In this document: in pieces, positions 28,290-36,198 of the stretch | Position numbering within the stretch: the first letter of the stretch is position 1 | How the letters are laid out: each line of letters opens with the position of its first letter | Assembly (NCBI GenBank): GCA_964526645.1 | Contig: CAZGJN010000020.1 | Span: 1 to 64,000 of the forward strand | DNA from: JADJNW01 sp964526645 | GTDB taxonomy: Bacteria; Bacteroidota; Bacteroidia; Chitinophagales; Saprospiraceae | Direction of reading: 5' to 3' | DNA length: 64,000 nucleotides | Position numbers and translations under genes: made by a program | The notes under the pieces: generated by a model | The model's input: only the letters and a program-made list of their open reading frames with translations | Database searches by the model: none | Told to the model about the DNA's origin: nothing

Positions 28290-29852
28290 ATGAAAAGAAG
28301 ACAGTTTATAAAAAATACAGGACTGACAGCCAGTCTGCCTATTCTGATGAACGGGTTGCGCTTGTCGGCTATGCCCAAATCTTCCATCTTCAATTTTATA
28401 GAAGAAACCGATCGCGTGTTGGTATTGGTGCAAATGAATGGCGGGAATGACGGAATCAATATGGTGATCCCTCGCGACCAGTATAGCGGGCTGGCGGCAG
28501 TTCGTTCCAATATTATGATTCCTGAAAATAAAGTGATCGCATTGACCGATAAGGTAGGACTGCATCCTGCTATGACTGGTATAAAAACGCTGTACGAGGA
28601 AGAAAAAGTAGGGATTGTGCAATCGGTGGGTTATCCCAATCAAAACCGCTCGCACTTCCGTTCTACCGATATTTGGACTTCGGCTTCTCCGGCTAATGAA
28701 TTTTGGAATACTGGCTGGATGGGCCGCTTTTTTGAACAAAAACATGCACTTTACCCAGAAGGTTATCCGAACACGGAATATCCGCATCCATTTGCCATCA
28801 CGATGGGCAGCATTGTCTCGGAAACTTGTCAGGGTACTGCCACTAATTTCAGTCTTACACTCGAAGACCCTTTCAACCTGTTTCCACTCTCAGAATCTGA
28901 AGGTGGAGAAACATCTGATACGCCTTACGGCAGGGAATTGGCTTTTTTAAGAACAAGTATCGCACAAACCAATGCCTACGCTTCCACTATTACCGACGCT
29001 GCCAATAGTGGCAATAACTTGGCGACTTATCCTGAAAACAACCGCCTGGCGACGCAGCTCAAAAACGTGGCTTTACTTATCTCCGGTGGCTTGCAAACGA
29101 AAGTTTATATCGTCAATATTGGCGGATTTGACACCCACGCCAATCAAGTAGCGGGCAATGACACCACCACGGGCGATCACGCTAATTTATTGCAAATGCT
29201 TTCACAAGCCATCACTGCTTTTCAGATGGATTTGAAAGCCTTGGGGGTAGAGCAGCGGGTAGTTGGTATGACTTTCTCGGAATTTGGGCGGCGGATTTTT
29301 TCCAACGACAGCTTTGGTACAGATCATGGTACAGCAGCGCCTTTGATCGTATTTGGTGCTTGCGCCAATCCAGCTATACTTGGCGAGAATCCGGAGATTT
29401 CAAGCGAAGTGGATAACAGCGAGGGCGTGCCGATGCAACACGATTTTAGGGATGTGTATGGCTCTATTCTGATGGACTGGTTTGGCGTAAGCGAAACTGA
29501 TGTCAAAAATTTATTGCACCCTGATTTTCAGTATCTCAAGGTATTACAACCGTGCACCGGCACAACGGCTACAGACGAAGCCACACCAGCAGAACCCATC
29601 CAAACCTACAACTATCCAAATCCTTTTAGTGAAAGCACAACCATCGTTTTCCAATTGGCGGACACTGCTTATGTTCGGCTAAGCATATTCGATGCGCTGG
29701 GAAGTGAGTTGGCGGTATTGGTCAATAAAAAGTTGACAGCTGGCGAGCACCAATTGCCTTTCAATGCTTCGAGATTGGCTAAGGGCATTTATTTTTACCG
29801 CTTGCAAATCGGCAACCAACAAAAAACGAAGCGAATGATTAAAATAAATTGA
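28290..29852 (+). CDS. DUF1501 protein with T9SS sorting domain, second copy
   Basis: 520 residues from the ATG at 28290; an upstream ATG at 28239 would add 17 residues ahead of the twin-arginine-like signal MKRRQFIKNTG and was rejected by comparison with copy 1. The same DUF1501 core (QMNGGNDGINMVIPR, SVGYPNQNRSHFRSTDIW, GFDTHANQ, GTDHGTAAP) and a closing T9SS type A domain (TYNYPNPFSESTTIVF, SIFDALGSEL, KGIYFYRLQIG, TKRMIKI). Expected to be exported to the surface or medium. Closely similar along its whole length to copy 1. Confidence 0.88.
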   Translation: MKRRQFIKNTGLTASLPILMNGLRLSAMPKSSIFNFIEETDRVLVLVQMNGGNDGINMVIPRDQYSGLAAVRSNIMIPENKVIALTDKVGLHPAMTGIKTLYEEEKVGIVQSVGYPNQNRSHFRSTDIWTSASPANEFWNTGWMGRFFEQKHALYPEGYPNTEYPHPFAITMGSIVSETCQGTATNFSLTLEDPFNLFPLSESEGGETSDTPYGRELAFLRTSIAQTNAYASTITDAANSGNNLATYPENNRLATQLKNVALLISGGLQTKVYIVNIGGFDTHANQVAGNDTTTGDHANLLQMLSQAITAFQMDLKALGVEQRVVGMTFSEFGRRIFSNDSFGTDHGTAAPLIVFGACANPAILGENPEISSEVDNSEGVPMQHDFRDVYGSILMDWFGVSETDVKNLLHPDFQYLKVLQPCTGTTATDEATPAEPIQTYNYPNPFSESTTIVFQLADTAYVRLSIFDALGSELAVLVNKKLTAGEHQLPFNASRLAKGIYFYRLQIGNQQKTKRMIKIN

Positions 29853-29865
29853 TTTTCAATAAGAT

Positions 29866-29906
29866 AAAGCTGGGGGATTAAACCTGGATTTGACCTCCCA
29901 GCTTTT
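29866..29906. terminator. Bidirectional hairpin between convergent genes
   Basis: AAAGCTGGG (29866-29874) pairs perfectly with CCCAGCTTT (29897-29905) around a 22-base loop. A-rich on one flank and T-rich on the other, it can end both the DUF1501 transcript and the opposing phosphoesterase transcript; its right arm overlaps the phosphoesterase stop codon. Confidence 0.65.
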
Positions 29907-30408
29907 ATACAGCGCCCCTGCTTCCCAGTTCTATCACTTCCATATCTTTGATCGTATCGGCATCCAAGCTAAATCGAACGATGGTTTTTACTTGATGAAA
30001 TCCCTCCTTCCCGCAAGCCCCAGGGTTGATGTGCCACAAATTGAAAGTTTTGTCCCACATGATCTTCAATATATGAGAATGCCCGCAAATAAAGAGTTTT
30101 GGAGGTTGTTGCACTAAAATAGCCTTTATGCGTGGATGATACCTGCCAGGATACCCCCCGATGTGCGTCATCCAAATTGCCATGCCCTCGCATTGAAAGC
30201 GCAAATCCAAAGGATACTTTTGGCGAATGTCCGCTACGTCAATATTACCGTGCACTGCCCGAAGGGGCTTAAATTCTTCCAACTGATTAGCTACTTCCAT
30301 ACTTCCAATATCTCCAGCGTGCCAGATTTCATCGCATGTTTCAAAGTATTGAAAAATTTTTTCATCTAAAAAGCCATGTGTATCAGACAATAGACCGATG
30401 CGTTTCAT
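29905..30408 (-). CDS. YfcE/MJ0936-type metallophosphoesterase
   Basis: 167 residues from the ATG at 30408 (an in-frame TTG at 30417 was rejected). Calcineurin-like motifs in order: SDTHG, HAGDIG, HGNID, THIGGYPG and CGHSH, followed by NPGACG. All metal ligands expected for the YfcE family are present. A cytoplasmic phosphodiesterase of unknown physiological substrate. It ends the minus strand against the second DUF1501 gene and starts 12 bases after the papain-like gene. Confidence 0.88.
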   Translation of the reverse strand: MKRIGLLSDTHGFLDEKIFQYFETCDEIWHAGDIGSMEVANQLEEFKPLRAVHGNIDVADIRQKYPLDLRFQCEGMAIWMTHIGGYPGRYHPRIKAILVQQPPKLFICGHSHILKIMWDKTFNLWHINPGACGKEGFHQVKTIVRFSLDADTIKDMEVIELGSRGAV

Positions 30409-30419
30409 TGAATACAAAT

Positions 30420-31217
30420 CTAATACTCAGGTAAGATAACATAACCATTGGTAGCGTATTTGCCAAAGTCATCGTATTTCATCCAGATATATCCGCCTAT
30501 CCCCCAGTTGCGCCCCCAGCTACTCATCACTTCAAAGGCCTGCTGAACCTCATCGTAGCCCACTACTACCAACGCATACGATTGATCGGCTTCGCCATTA
30601 GGTTCCCAAAAACGCGTATTGGCAAAGTCCTTGATGCTTGCACTTGATTTTAATTCCACCAAAACCGGATTACCCCTCATCAATGCCTTTCGCACTTCAT
30701 ACACTCGTTGGCGGTCTGGGGTGACATCCCTGAAAAGATGCAGGTAATTGGCGATTTTATACTTTTGGGTAGAATAAACTGCCTCTGTAAGCGTAGCCGC
30801 ATCGAAGGGAACGATAGCAGCGTTGACAGTGCCCTGTTCCGACAAAAAACTGAAGCCTTCTTTCAGAGAAGCACTTTTCCCTTTTTGTTTGATATTCAAT
30901 GAAATATAATCAGGACTAAGGTTGACTTTGTAATTTTTATCCAAATTGACATAATACTCCAAGCAACTCGCCAAGGCATAACTCCAGTCGGTGCCATTAT
31001 TACCTGCTTTTCTGACGGGCATCATATAAGCCTTTACGCTTTGCTGCTGCAACAATTCCAGCGCTGAACCAGCCACTCCTTCGATGGTCGGTAGCATTTG
31101 CTCGATGAGTTGGGCTTCTGTTACTCCAAATTTTATGCCCTTTGTGGTCTTTTCATCCTGTGCTGATAAATTACAAAAAATCAAAACGCTTACTACAAAT
31201 ATGGGAATTCGTTTCAT
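30420..31217 (-). CDS. Secreted papain-fold protein lacking the catalytic residues
   Basis: 265 residues with a signal peptide ending at LSAQ. The C1 peptidase fold is clear: PVRKAGNNGTDWSYALAS lines up without gaps with the papain active-site helix, and SYALVVVGYD and SSWGRNWGIGGYIWM with the His and Asn regions. All key residues are changed: oxyanion Gln to Ala71, catalytic Cys to Asp77, His to Tyr214 and Asn to Ser232. No long propeptide is present. Most likely a binding or scaffold protein rather than a protease. Upstream of, and probably cotranscribed with, the phosphoesterase. Confidence 0.8.
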   Translation of the reverse strand: MKRIPIFVVSVLIFCNLSAQDEKTTKGIKFGVTEAQLIEQMLPTIEGVAGSALELLQQQSVKAYMMPVRKAGNNGTDWSYALASCLEYYVNLDKNYKVNLSPDYISLNIKQKGKSASLKEGFSFLSEQGTVNAAIVPFDAATLTEAVYSTQKYKIANYLHLFRDVTPDRQRVYEVRKALMRGNPVLVELKSSASIKDFANTRFWEPNGEADQSYALVVVGYDEVQQAFEVMSSWGRNWGIGGYIWMKYDDFGKYATNGYVILPEY

Positions 31218-31331
31218 AAGGAAATTCTCTTTTGAGAAATGAAACGCGAAGCGCGCTATATTTCTTTTCTAAAAATATGTAAAAAATGTAGTGTGAAGAG
31301 ATTTAACCAAAAGTTTTAGCAAACATTGCTT

Positions 31332-32027
31332 TTATGATTTTTGAAATTTCGTAAGCTCCATAAGGCTTTCGAGTGCACCTTTTTTATTGTACACTTCCGA
31401 TTTTATCATGCCCACTTTGGGAGCAAACCAGGCAATGGTTGTAAAAGATTTGTTCACCAGCATTTTAACATTCGTTGTGTAACTGATTTTGTAGCATTCA
31501 TAAGAACCCAAACCCGTGGTAACCATCTCCTTGCTCACTACTTTTCGCTCGGTCACATCCATTTTCATCGTCATAATATTGACACCGCCGCTGGCTGCCT
31601 TGAATTCAGCGCTGGCATCGGGCAGGGCTTGTCCTACTTCGAGTTTGGAGGGGAGTTGCAAGCCATCGCCGGTGACGGTCATTTCCATTTGCGAAAAAGA
31701 TTCGGTCATTTCAGGCGCCATGATGGAAGTAATATCCATGTACAAGTTGCCATCCTTACATTTTACCTCAAAAGTTCCTTTGGTACGCTGCTTTCCATTT
31801 TTGTCAAAATTGATCGTTTCCACCTGTGCCTCCATGCCTGCCGCGCCCTTGTCATCAATGATTAGCACTTTTTGCTCGGAGCTTGAAGTCAGCTTTCCTT
31901 TTTCATCATAAAAAGTATAGCCCATGGTAGCACCTTTTTCAAAAGGGAAAAAAGCGCCGCAATCCTGAGCAAGCCCAACAACCGTATTAAGTAAAAAAGC
32001 AACAAATAAAATGCCTTTGGTTTTCAT
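31332..32027 (-). CDS. TapB-like secreted protein (DUF3108-type)
   Basis: 231 residues from the ATG at 32027 (an in-frame start at 32072 lacks a signal peptide at its front and was rejected). Signal peptide ending at GLAQ, then a beta-rich domain: CGAFFPFEKGATMGYTFYDEKGK, LPSKLEVGQALPDA, GLGSYECYKISY and IAWFAPKVGMIKSEVYNKKG. This is the layout of TapB-family and DUF3108 periplasmic proteins in Bacteroidota. The function is unknown. Monocistronic, with a 114-base gap to the next minus-strand gene. Confidence 0.68.
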   Translation of the reverse strand: MKTKGILFVAFLLNTVVGLAQDCGAFFPFEKGATMGYTFYDEKGKLTSSSEQKVLIIDDKGAAGMEAQVETINFDKNGKQRTKGTFEVKCKDGNLYMDITSIMAPEMTESFSQMEMTVTGDGLQLPSKLEVGQALPDASAEFKAASGGVNIMTMKMDVTERKVVSKEMVTTGLGSYECYKISYTTNVKMLVNKSFTTIAWFAPKVGMIKSEVYNKKGALESLMELTKFQKS

Positions 32028-32228
32028 CGAAAGTAGTTTGTTTTGGTTATAAAAATCAATTGTTAAACACAAAAATCGGCAAAAAAGTATGACGATATCT
32101 CAAAATCTGAGTCCCCCGTAGCCAATTTAATTATTAGGCCAAGTCATAGTGCCCGCATTGCAACACTTCGGTGTATTTCATTCAACTTGAAAGGTTAAAA
32201 ATTAGTTTAACAACAAAATATCAAATTT

Positions 32229-33230
32229 ATGATCTTATTCCAGAAAATTATCGTTTCGCTTTCTTTGTTTGCTTTCCTTGCTTGCGGCAATGCTTCAGGA
32301 ACAAGAGCACAAGCCGAGGAAAATCTTAGCGCTCAAGAACCCCTTGCTGTGCCTACAAATACGGTAACCGAACTAACACCACCTGCTGAAATTGCCATTA
32401 AAAAAACAACAGAAAATTCTCCTGCTTCAACCGAAAAAAAAGCACCCGCAAAATCTGCCACCACCATGAAAAAAATGATACCAAGCACCATAGAAGATAA
32501 GCCGCTACCTGCCGAAACTTCCCCTCAGACTACTGACAAACCGGAAATCGAACAAGCTACAAGCACAGCTGTATCGCCGCTCCCTCAAGCGCCTTCGCAT
32601 GAGGCTTGGGATAAGCTTCTGCAAAAATATGTAAATGCCGAAGGGAAAGTAAATTACAAAGGATTTAAAGAAGCGAAAGTGGCCTTACAGCAATACTTGG
32701 ATTCACTTACCGCCAATCCGGTGCAACCCAGTTGGACAAAAGCAGAAAAAATGGCTTATTGGATCAATGCTTATAATGCTTTTACAATTAAAATGATCGT
32801 GGACAACTACCCCACTTCCAGCATCATGAAATTGCATAATGGCAAGGCTTGGGATGTAAAATGGATCAAGATCGGCGATAAAACATACACTTTGAATAAT
32901 ATTGAGAATGATATTTTGCGTCCGCAGTTTAAGGATGCTCGCATCCATTTTGCAGTGAATTGCGCAGCGAAATCTTGCCCGCCCATTCTTAATCGCGCTT
33001 GGACTCCCGATAACCTGAATAAATTCCTTGAACAACAAGCAAAGGCTTTTATAAATAACTCAAAATATAATAAAATTACTGCCGATGCGGTTCAAGTTTC
33101 AAAAATATTTGAGTGGTATGCAGTTGATTTTAATAACATTATTGAATACCTGAATAAATATAGCACAACCAAAATCAATACAACTGCCAAAGTCTCTTAT
33201 GTAGAATACGACTGGGCACTAAATGAGTAA
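32229..33230 (+). CDS. DUF547 lipoprotein
   Basis: 333 residues. Lipobox LACG near residue 20, then about 95 residues of low-complexity Ala/Thr/Pro/Lys/Glu linker, then a DUF547 domain: WDKLLQKYVNAEGKVNYKGF, KMAYWINAYNAFTIKMI, NNIENDILRPQFKDARIHFAVNCAAKSCPP and VSKIFEWYAVDF. The Cys, His and Asn positions of this domain resemble a transglutaminase/papain-like active site, but no activity is established. Probably outer-membrane anchored with the linker spanning outward. Confidence 0.83.
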   Translation: MILFQKIIVSLSLFAFLACGNASGTRAQAEENLSAQEPLAVPTNTVTELTPPAEIAIKKTTENSPASTEKKAPAKSATTMKKMIPSTIEDKPLPAETSPQTTDKPEIEQATSTAVSPLPQAPSHEAWDKLLQKYVNAEGKVNYKGFKEAKVALQQYLDSLTANPVQPSWTKAEKMAYWINAYNAFTIKMIVDNYPTSSIMKLHNGKAWDVKWIKIGDKTYTLNNIENDILRPQFKDARIHFAVNCAAKSCPPILNRAWTPDNLNKFLEQQAKAFINNSKYNKITADAVQVSKIFEWYAVDFNNIIEYLNKYSTTKINTTAKVSYVEYDWALNE

Positions 33231-33243
33231 ATAGCTGTGGTGC

Positions 33244-33284
33244 ATAGTTTGCAATAGCCAGATGAGTTCGCTATTGCAAACTAT
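33244..33284. repeat. Perfect 14-bp inverted repeat after the DUF547 gene
   Basis: ATAGTTTGCAATAG (33244-33257) and CTATTGCAAACTAT (33271-33284) are exact reverse complements around a 13-base loop. No T tract follows, so it is not a standard intrinsic terminator. It could protect an mRNA end or be a REP-like dispersed palindrome. Confidence 0.7.
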
Positions 33285-33451
33285 TGCTGTCCAGGCTTAT
33301 CAGTGCTGTAAAAGCATATCCACTTTCTCCCGCAAAACGGGTAATAAAACCGATTCAAATCAGCCTGCCAATTTCTTGTAGTGGTTTTTCATAAAAGTGC
33401 TTTAATTTGTAGCGAGATAAAAAATATAGATTTTAAAGCACATTTGTAAAA

Positions 33452-34819
33452 ATGGCAATTAGAAATCTGCTTCCTGAGGCTTTTCTGCTGCAAATGCAAA
33501 ACTTGCTTGGTACTGGTACTGAATTTGAGGATTTTTTGCAAGCATTGGAAGCGCCTGCGCCTATTAGCATTCGTTGGCATCTGAGGAAAAATAACTTGCG
33601 AGAAAATTTTGACAAAGTAAAATGGTATTCCGAAGGAGTATATTTGACAGAACGCCCGATTTTTACACTTGATCCTGCCTTTCATGCCGGTAGTTATTAC
33701 GTCCAGGAAGCATCCTCCATGCTGGTAGCAGAAGCTGCAAGGCAACTAATTGATAATCAATGCTCTTTGACTGTTTTAGACCTGTGCGCTGCGCCGGGTG
33801 GCAAAAGCACCCTGTTGGCTACCATCCTTTCCGAAACAGCTTTCATTTTGTGCAATGAGGTCATCAAAAGTCGCTATCCCATCTTACGCGAAAACTTGAC
33901 CAAATGGGGCTGCTCCAATGTACACAGCCTCAGTCATGATAGTCAGGATTTCACCAGACTTGAAGGTTTCTTTGATTTGGTTTTGGTAGATGCCCCTTGT
34001 TCTGGAGAAGGCTTGTTCAGAAAGGATAAAAGAGCTATCGCAGAATGGTCGCCAGACAGTGTACAGCGCTGCGCCGCCCGCCAAAAGCGCATTCTTGCCG
34101 ATGCTGTGAAAATGATCAAACCAGGCGGCAACCTCATTTACTGTACTTGCACTTATAATGATCTTGAAAATGAACAAAATGCAGCTTGGTTGATAAAAAC
34201 TTTTGATTTAGAGCGTATTCCGCTCTCTATACCCAACGATTGGGGCATTCGGGCTAAAAATATTGGCTACCAATGCTACCCGCACGAAGTACGGGGGGAG
34301 GGCTTCTATATCGCCTGTTTCAAAAAAAATACCGGAGCTGATTTCAAGCCTGCCAAAAATGGGATATTCCCAAAATGGAAGCCTTTCCAGGCAATGCCGA
34401 TGATTCAAAAGTGGCTAAAAACACCAGAGCATTTTTATTTTTTTCAGGATGAAAAAGGGACAATCTTTGCTATTCTAAAAACACAACTCGAACACTGTCA
34501 ACTGATTGCACAGCAATTCCGCCACTGGAATCTTGGCTTGGAAATCGGTACCATCAAAGGAAAAGACTTCATTCCTTCTCATGCGTTGGCTTTGAGCACA
34601 GATCTTGCACCGGATTTGCCCACCGTAGCCCTCGACAAGGAACAGGCACTTCGCTTTTTAAAAAAAGAAAATGTCTCTTTAGATTTTATCCCCGAAAGCT
34701 GGGCGTTGGTAACTTTTGAAAAGCAACCTATTGGGTGGATAAAAGGCATTGGCAATCGGATAAATAATTACTTTCCAAAAGACTGGCGCATCCTCATGGA
34801 ATTACCTTCTGAGCTATAA
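33452..34819 (+). CDS. NOL1/NOP2/Sun-family rRNA m5C methyltransferase (RsmF-like)
   Basis: 455 residues. Motifs: LDLCAAPGGKSTLLA (cofactor), LVDAPCSGEGLFRKD (motif IV with its Cys) and IYCTCTYNDLENEQNA (motif VI with the catalytic Cys). The C-terminal 170 residues, including LALSTDLAPDLPTVALDKEQALRFL, match the PUA-like RsmF extension ending in GWIKGIGNRINNYFPKDWRI. E. coli RsmF methylates 16S rRNA C1407. The long C-terminus favours RsmF over RsmB, which has an N-terminal NusB-like domain that is absent here. Confidence 0.87.
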   Translation: MAIRNLLPEAFLLQMQNLLGTGTEFEDFLQALEAPAPISIRWHLRKNNLRENFDKVKWYSEGVYLTERPIFTLDPAFHAGSYYVQEASSMLVAEAARQLIDNQCSLTVLDLCAAPGGKSTLLATILSETAFILCNEVIKSRYPILRENLTKWGCSNVHSLSHDSQDFTRLEGFFDLVLVDAPCSGEGLFRKDKRAIAEWSPDSVQRCAARQKRILADAVKMIKPGGNLIYCTCTYNDLENEQNAAWLIKTFDLERIPLSIPNDWGIRAKNIGYQCYPHEVRGEGFYIACFKKNTGADFKPAKNGIFPKWKPFQAMPMIQKWLKTPEHFYFFQDEKGTIFAILKTQLEHCQLIAQQFRHWNLGLEIGTIKGKDFIPSHALALSTDLAPDLPTVALDKEQALRFLKKENVSLDFIPESWALVTFEKQPIGWIKGIGNRINNYFPKDWRILMELPSEL

Positions 34820-34857
34820 AAATGTAAGAAATGCCATTACTTGCCGAACAAACGACG

Positions 34858-34865
34858 TACCTTTG
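34858..34865 (+). promoter_or_regulatory. -7 box (TACCTTTG) ahead of queD
   Basis: TACCTTTG matches TAnnTTTG; a TTG at 34841-34843 is 14 bases upstream, closer than usual. The leader of about 85 bases to the queD start contains a short CAAGGG/CCTTTG pairing (34891-34910) without a recognisable preQ1 aptamer. Confidence 0.45.
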
Positions 34866-34953
34866 TGCACCAAAAACGGCAGCGCATAAGCAAGGGAGGC
34901 TCCCCCTTTGTACAGTATGATCTGCTTTTATCCCAAACTTATTTGTTTTTCTA

Positions 34954-35310
34954 ATGATACAAATTTTTAAAGAATTTTCGTTTGATGCGGCGCATTTTTT
35001 GCCCCATGTGCCCGACACACACAAGTGCAAGCGCGTGCACGGGCACACGTATCGCATACGCCTGTATGTGGAAGGACCGCTCGATCCGGTGCTGGGCTGG
35101 GTGATGGATTTTGCTGATTTGAAAATGGCTTGGAAAAAAATAGAAGACCAACTCGATCATCGCTTGTTGAATGACTTGGAAGGCTTGGAAAATCCGACAG
35201 CGGAAAATATTGCGCGCTGGGCTTGGGAAAAGCTGAAACCGGAATTGCCGCTATTGTGCCGGATTGAATTATACGAAACGCCAACTACCGGTGTAATATA
35301 TGCCGGATAA
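34954..35310 (+). CDS. queD: 6-carboxytetrahydropterin synthase
   Basis: 118 residues, normal for the family. Zinc ligands: His in FDAAHFLPH and both His of VHGHTY. The catalytic Cys is in HKCKRVHGH. The pterin-anchoring Glu is in IELYET, with PTAENIARW also conserved. Converts dihydroneopterin triphosphate to 6-carboxytetrahydropterin, the second step of queuosine/preQ0 biosynthesis. It stands alone here; other que genes are not in the window. Confidence 0.93.
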   Translation: MIQIFKEFSFDAAHFLPHVPDTHKCKRVHGHTYRIRLYVEGPLDPVLGWVMDFADLKMAWKKIEDQLDHRLLNDLEGLENPTAENIARWAWEKLKPELPLLCRIELYETPTTGVIYAG

Positions 35311-35497
35311 GTTATTTGTTTTGCTTAGAGTACCCAACAGCCCAAAGCCAAAGCCACATTCGATTGTAAATCAGATTTTTAAAAATAATAAACAACATTT
35401 GTTTAGAATAACTACTCAAAGAGAAAAATTAGCAATACAAGTTATCAAACTAGCGACTTATCATCGTTTTTCATGGAAAATCTCGGTGCCTTATTGC

Positions 35498-35505
35498 TAC
35501 TTTTG
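35498..35505 (+). promoter_or_regulatory. -7 box (TACTTTTG) for the carbonic anhydrase-SulP pair
   Basis: Exact TAnnTTTG match 27 bases before the carbonic anhydrase start. No clear -33 TTG was found. Confidence 0.4.
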
Positions 35506-35532
35506 ATGGTGATTTTAAAATAGATAAAAAAC

Positions 35533-36198
35533 ATGTTGAAGTTTTCACAAAAGGCTATTTTACTGCTCATTTTGCTGCTTTTGGGCTGCACGAAAGCAAG
35601 TGTATCAACAGATGCGACAGCTACACCATTGGAAAAACTGCTCAATGGCAATAGCCGCTATGCCGAGCAGCATCCGATCCACCCTGACCAAACCCTCGAA
35701 CGCCTTCGGGATTTAAAAAAAGGGCAGCGCCCCTTCGCGGTGGTGGTTTCTTGCTCCGACTCCAGAGTGCCACCAGAGCTTATTTTCGATCAGGGATTGG
35801 GTGATTTATTTGTGATTCGCACAGCAGGCAATGTTATTGGCGATTATGAATTGGGTAGTATTGAATACGCCGTCGAGCATTTAAAAACCTCCCTGGTAAT
35901 GGTATTAGGGCATGAGAACTGTGGCGCGGTCTCAGCTTTTATAGAACACAAACACGATACTTTATCGAATCATATTCAGGCGATTGTAAACTATTTGAAA
36001 GCAGAAAAAGAAGAAATGGCTTTGGATGAAAATCGTCCTGACTACCTGGCGGCTGCGGTACGTGCCAATGTGGTGCATGGTGTAAATTTGTTGAAAACAG
36101 CAACGCCCACATTGAAGAATTTAGTGGAGAAAAAAGAAATACAAATCGTAGGCGCTGTTTATGACTTGGACGATGGTAAAATAACGATAATAAAATGA
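35533..36198 (+). CDS. Beta-class carbonic anhydrase with lipoprotein signal
   Basis: 221 residues. A hydrophobic N-terminus ending in the lipobox LLGC at residue 19 predicts a lipid-anchored, extracytoplasmic enzyme, unusual among beta carbonic anhydrases, which are mostly cytoplasmic. Zinc site: CSDSRVPPE (Cys and Asp-Arg pair) and GHENCGAV (His and Cys). Interconverts CO2 and bicarbonate. Its stop overlaps the SulP start by 4 bases (ATGA), so the two are translationally coupled and probably work together in bicarbonate supply. Confidence 0.9.
   Translation: MLKFSQKAILLLILLLLGCTKASVSTDATATPLEKLLNGNSRYAEQHPIHPDQTLERLRDLKKGQRPFAVVVSCSDSRVPPELIFDQGLGDLFVIRTAGNVIGDYELGSIEYAVEHLKTSLVMVLGHENCGAVSAFIEHKHDTLSNHIQAIVNYLKAEKEEMALDENRPDYLAAAVRANVVHGVNLLKTATPTLKNLVEKKEIQIVGAVYDLDDGKITIIK

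Noticed and set aside
30420..31217. Active C1 cysteine peptidase
   Set aside because: The fold is right but Cys, His, Asn and the oxyanion Gln are all substituted, so a protease call would mislead.
34866..34953. preQ1 riboswitch in the queD leader
   Set aside because: A short hairpin is present but the conserved preQ1 aptamer tail is not recognisable.
35300..35506. 68-codon ORF after queD
   Set aside because: Covers the promoter region of the carbonic anhydrase gene and has no domain features.
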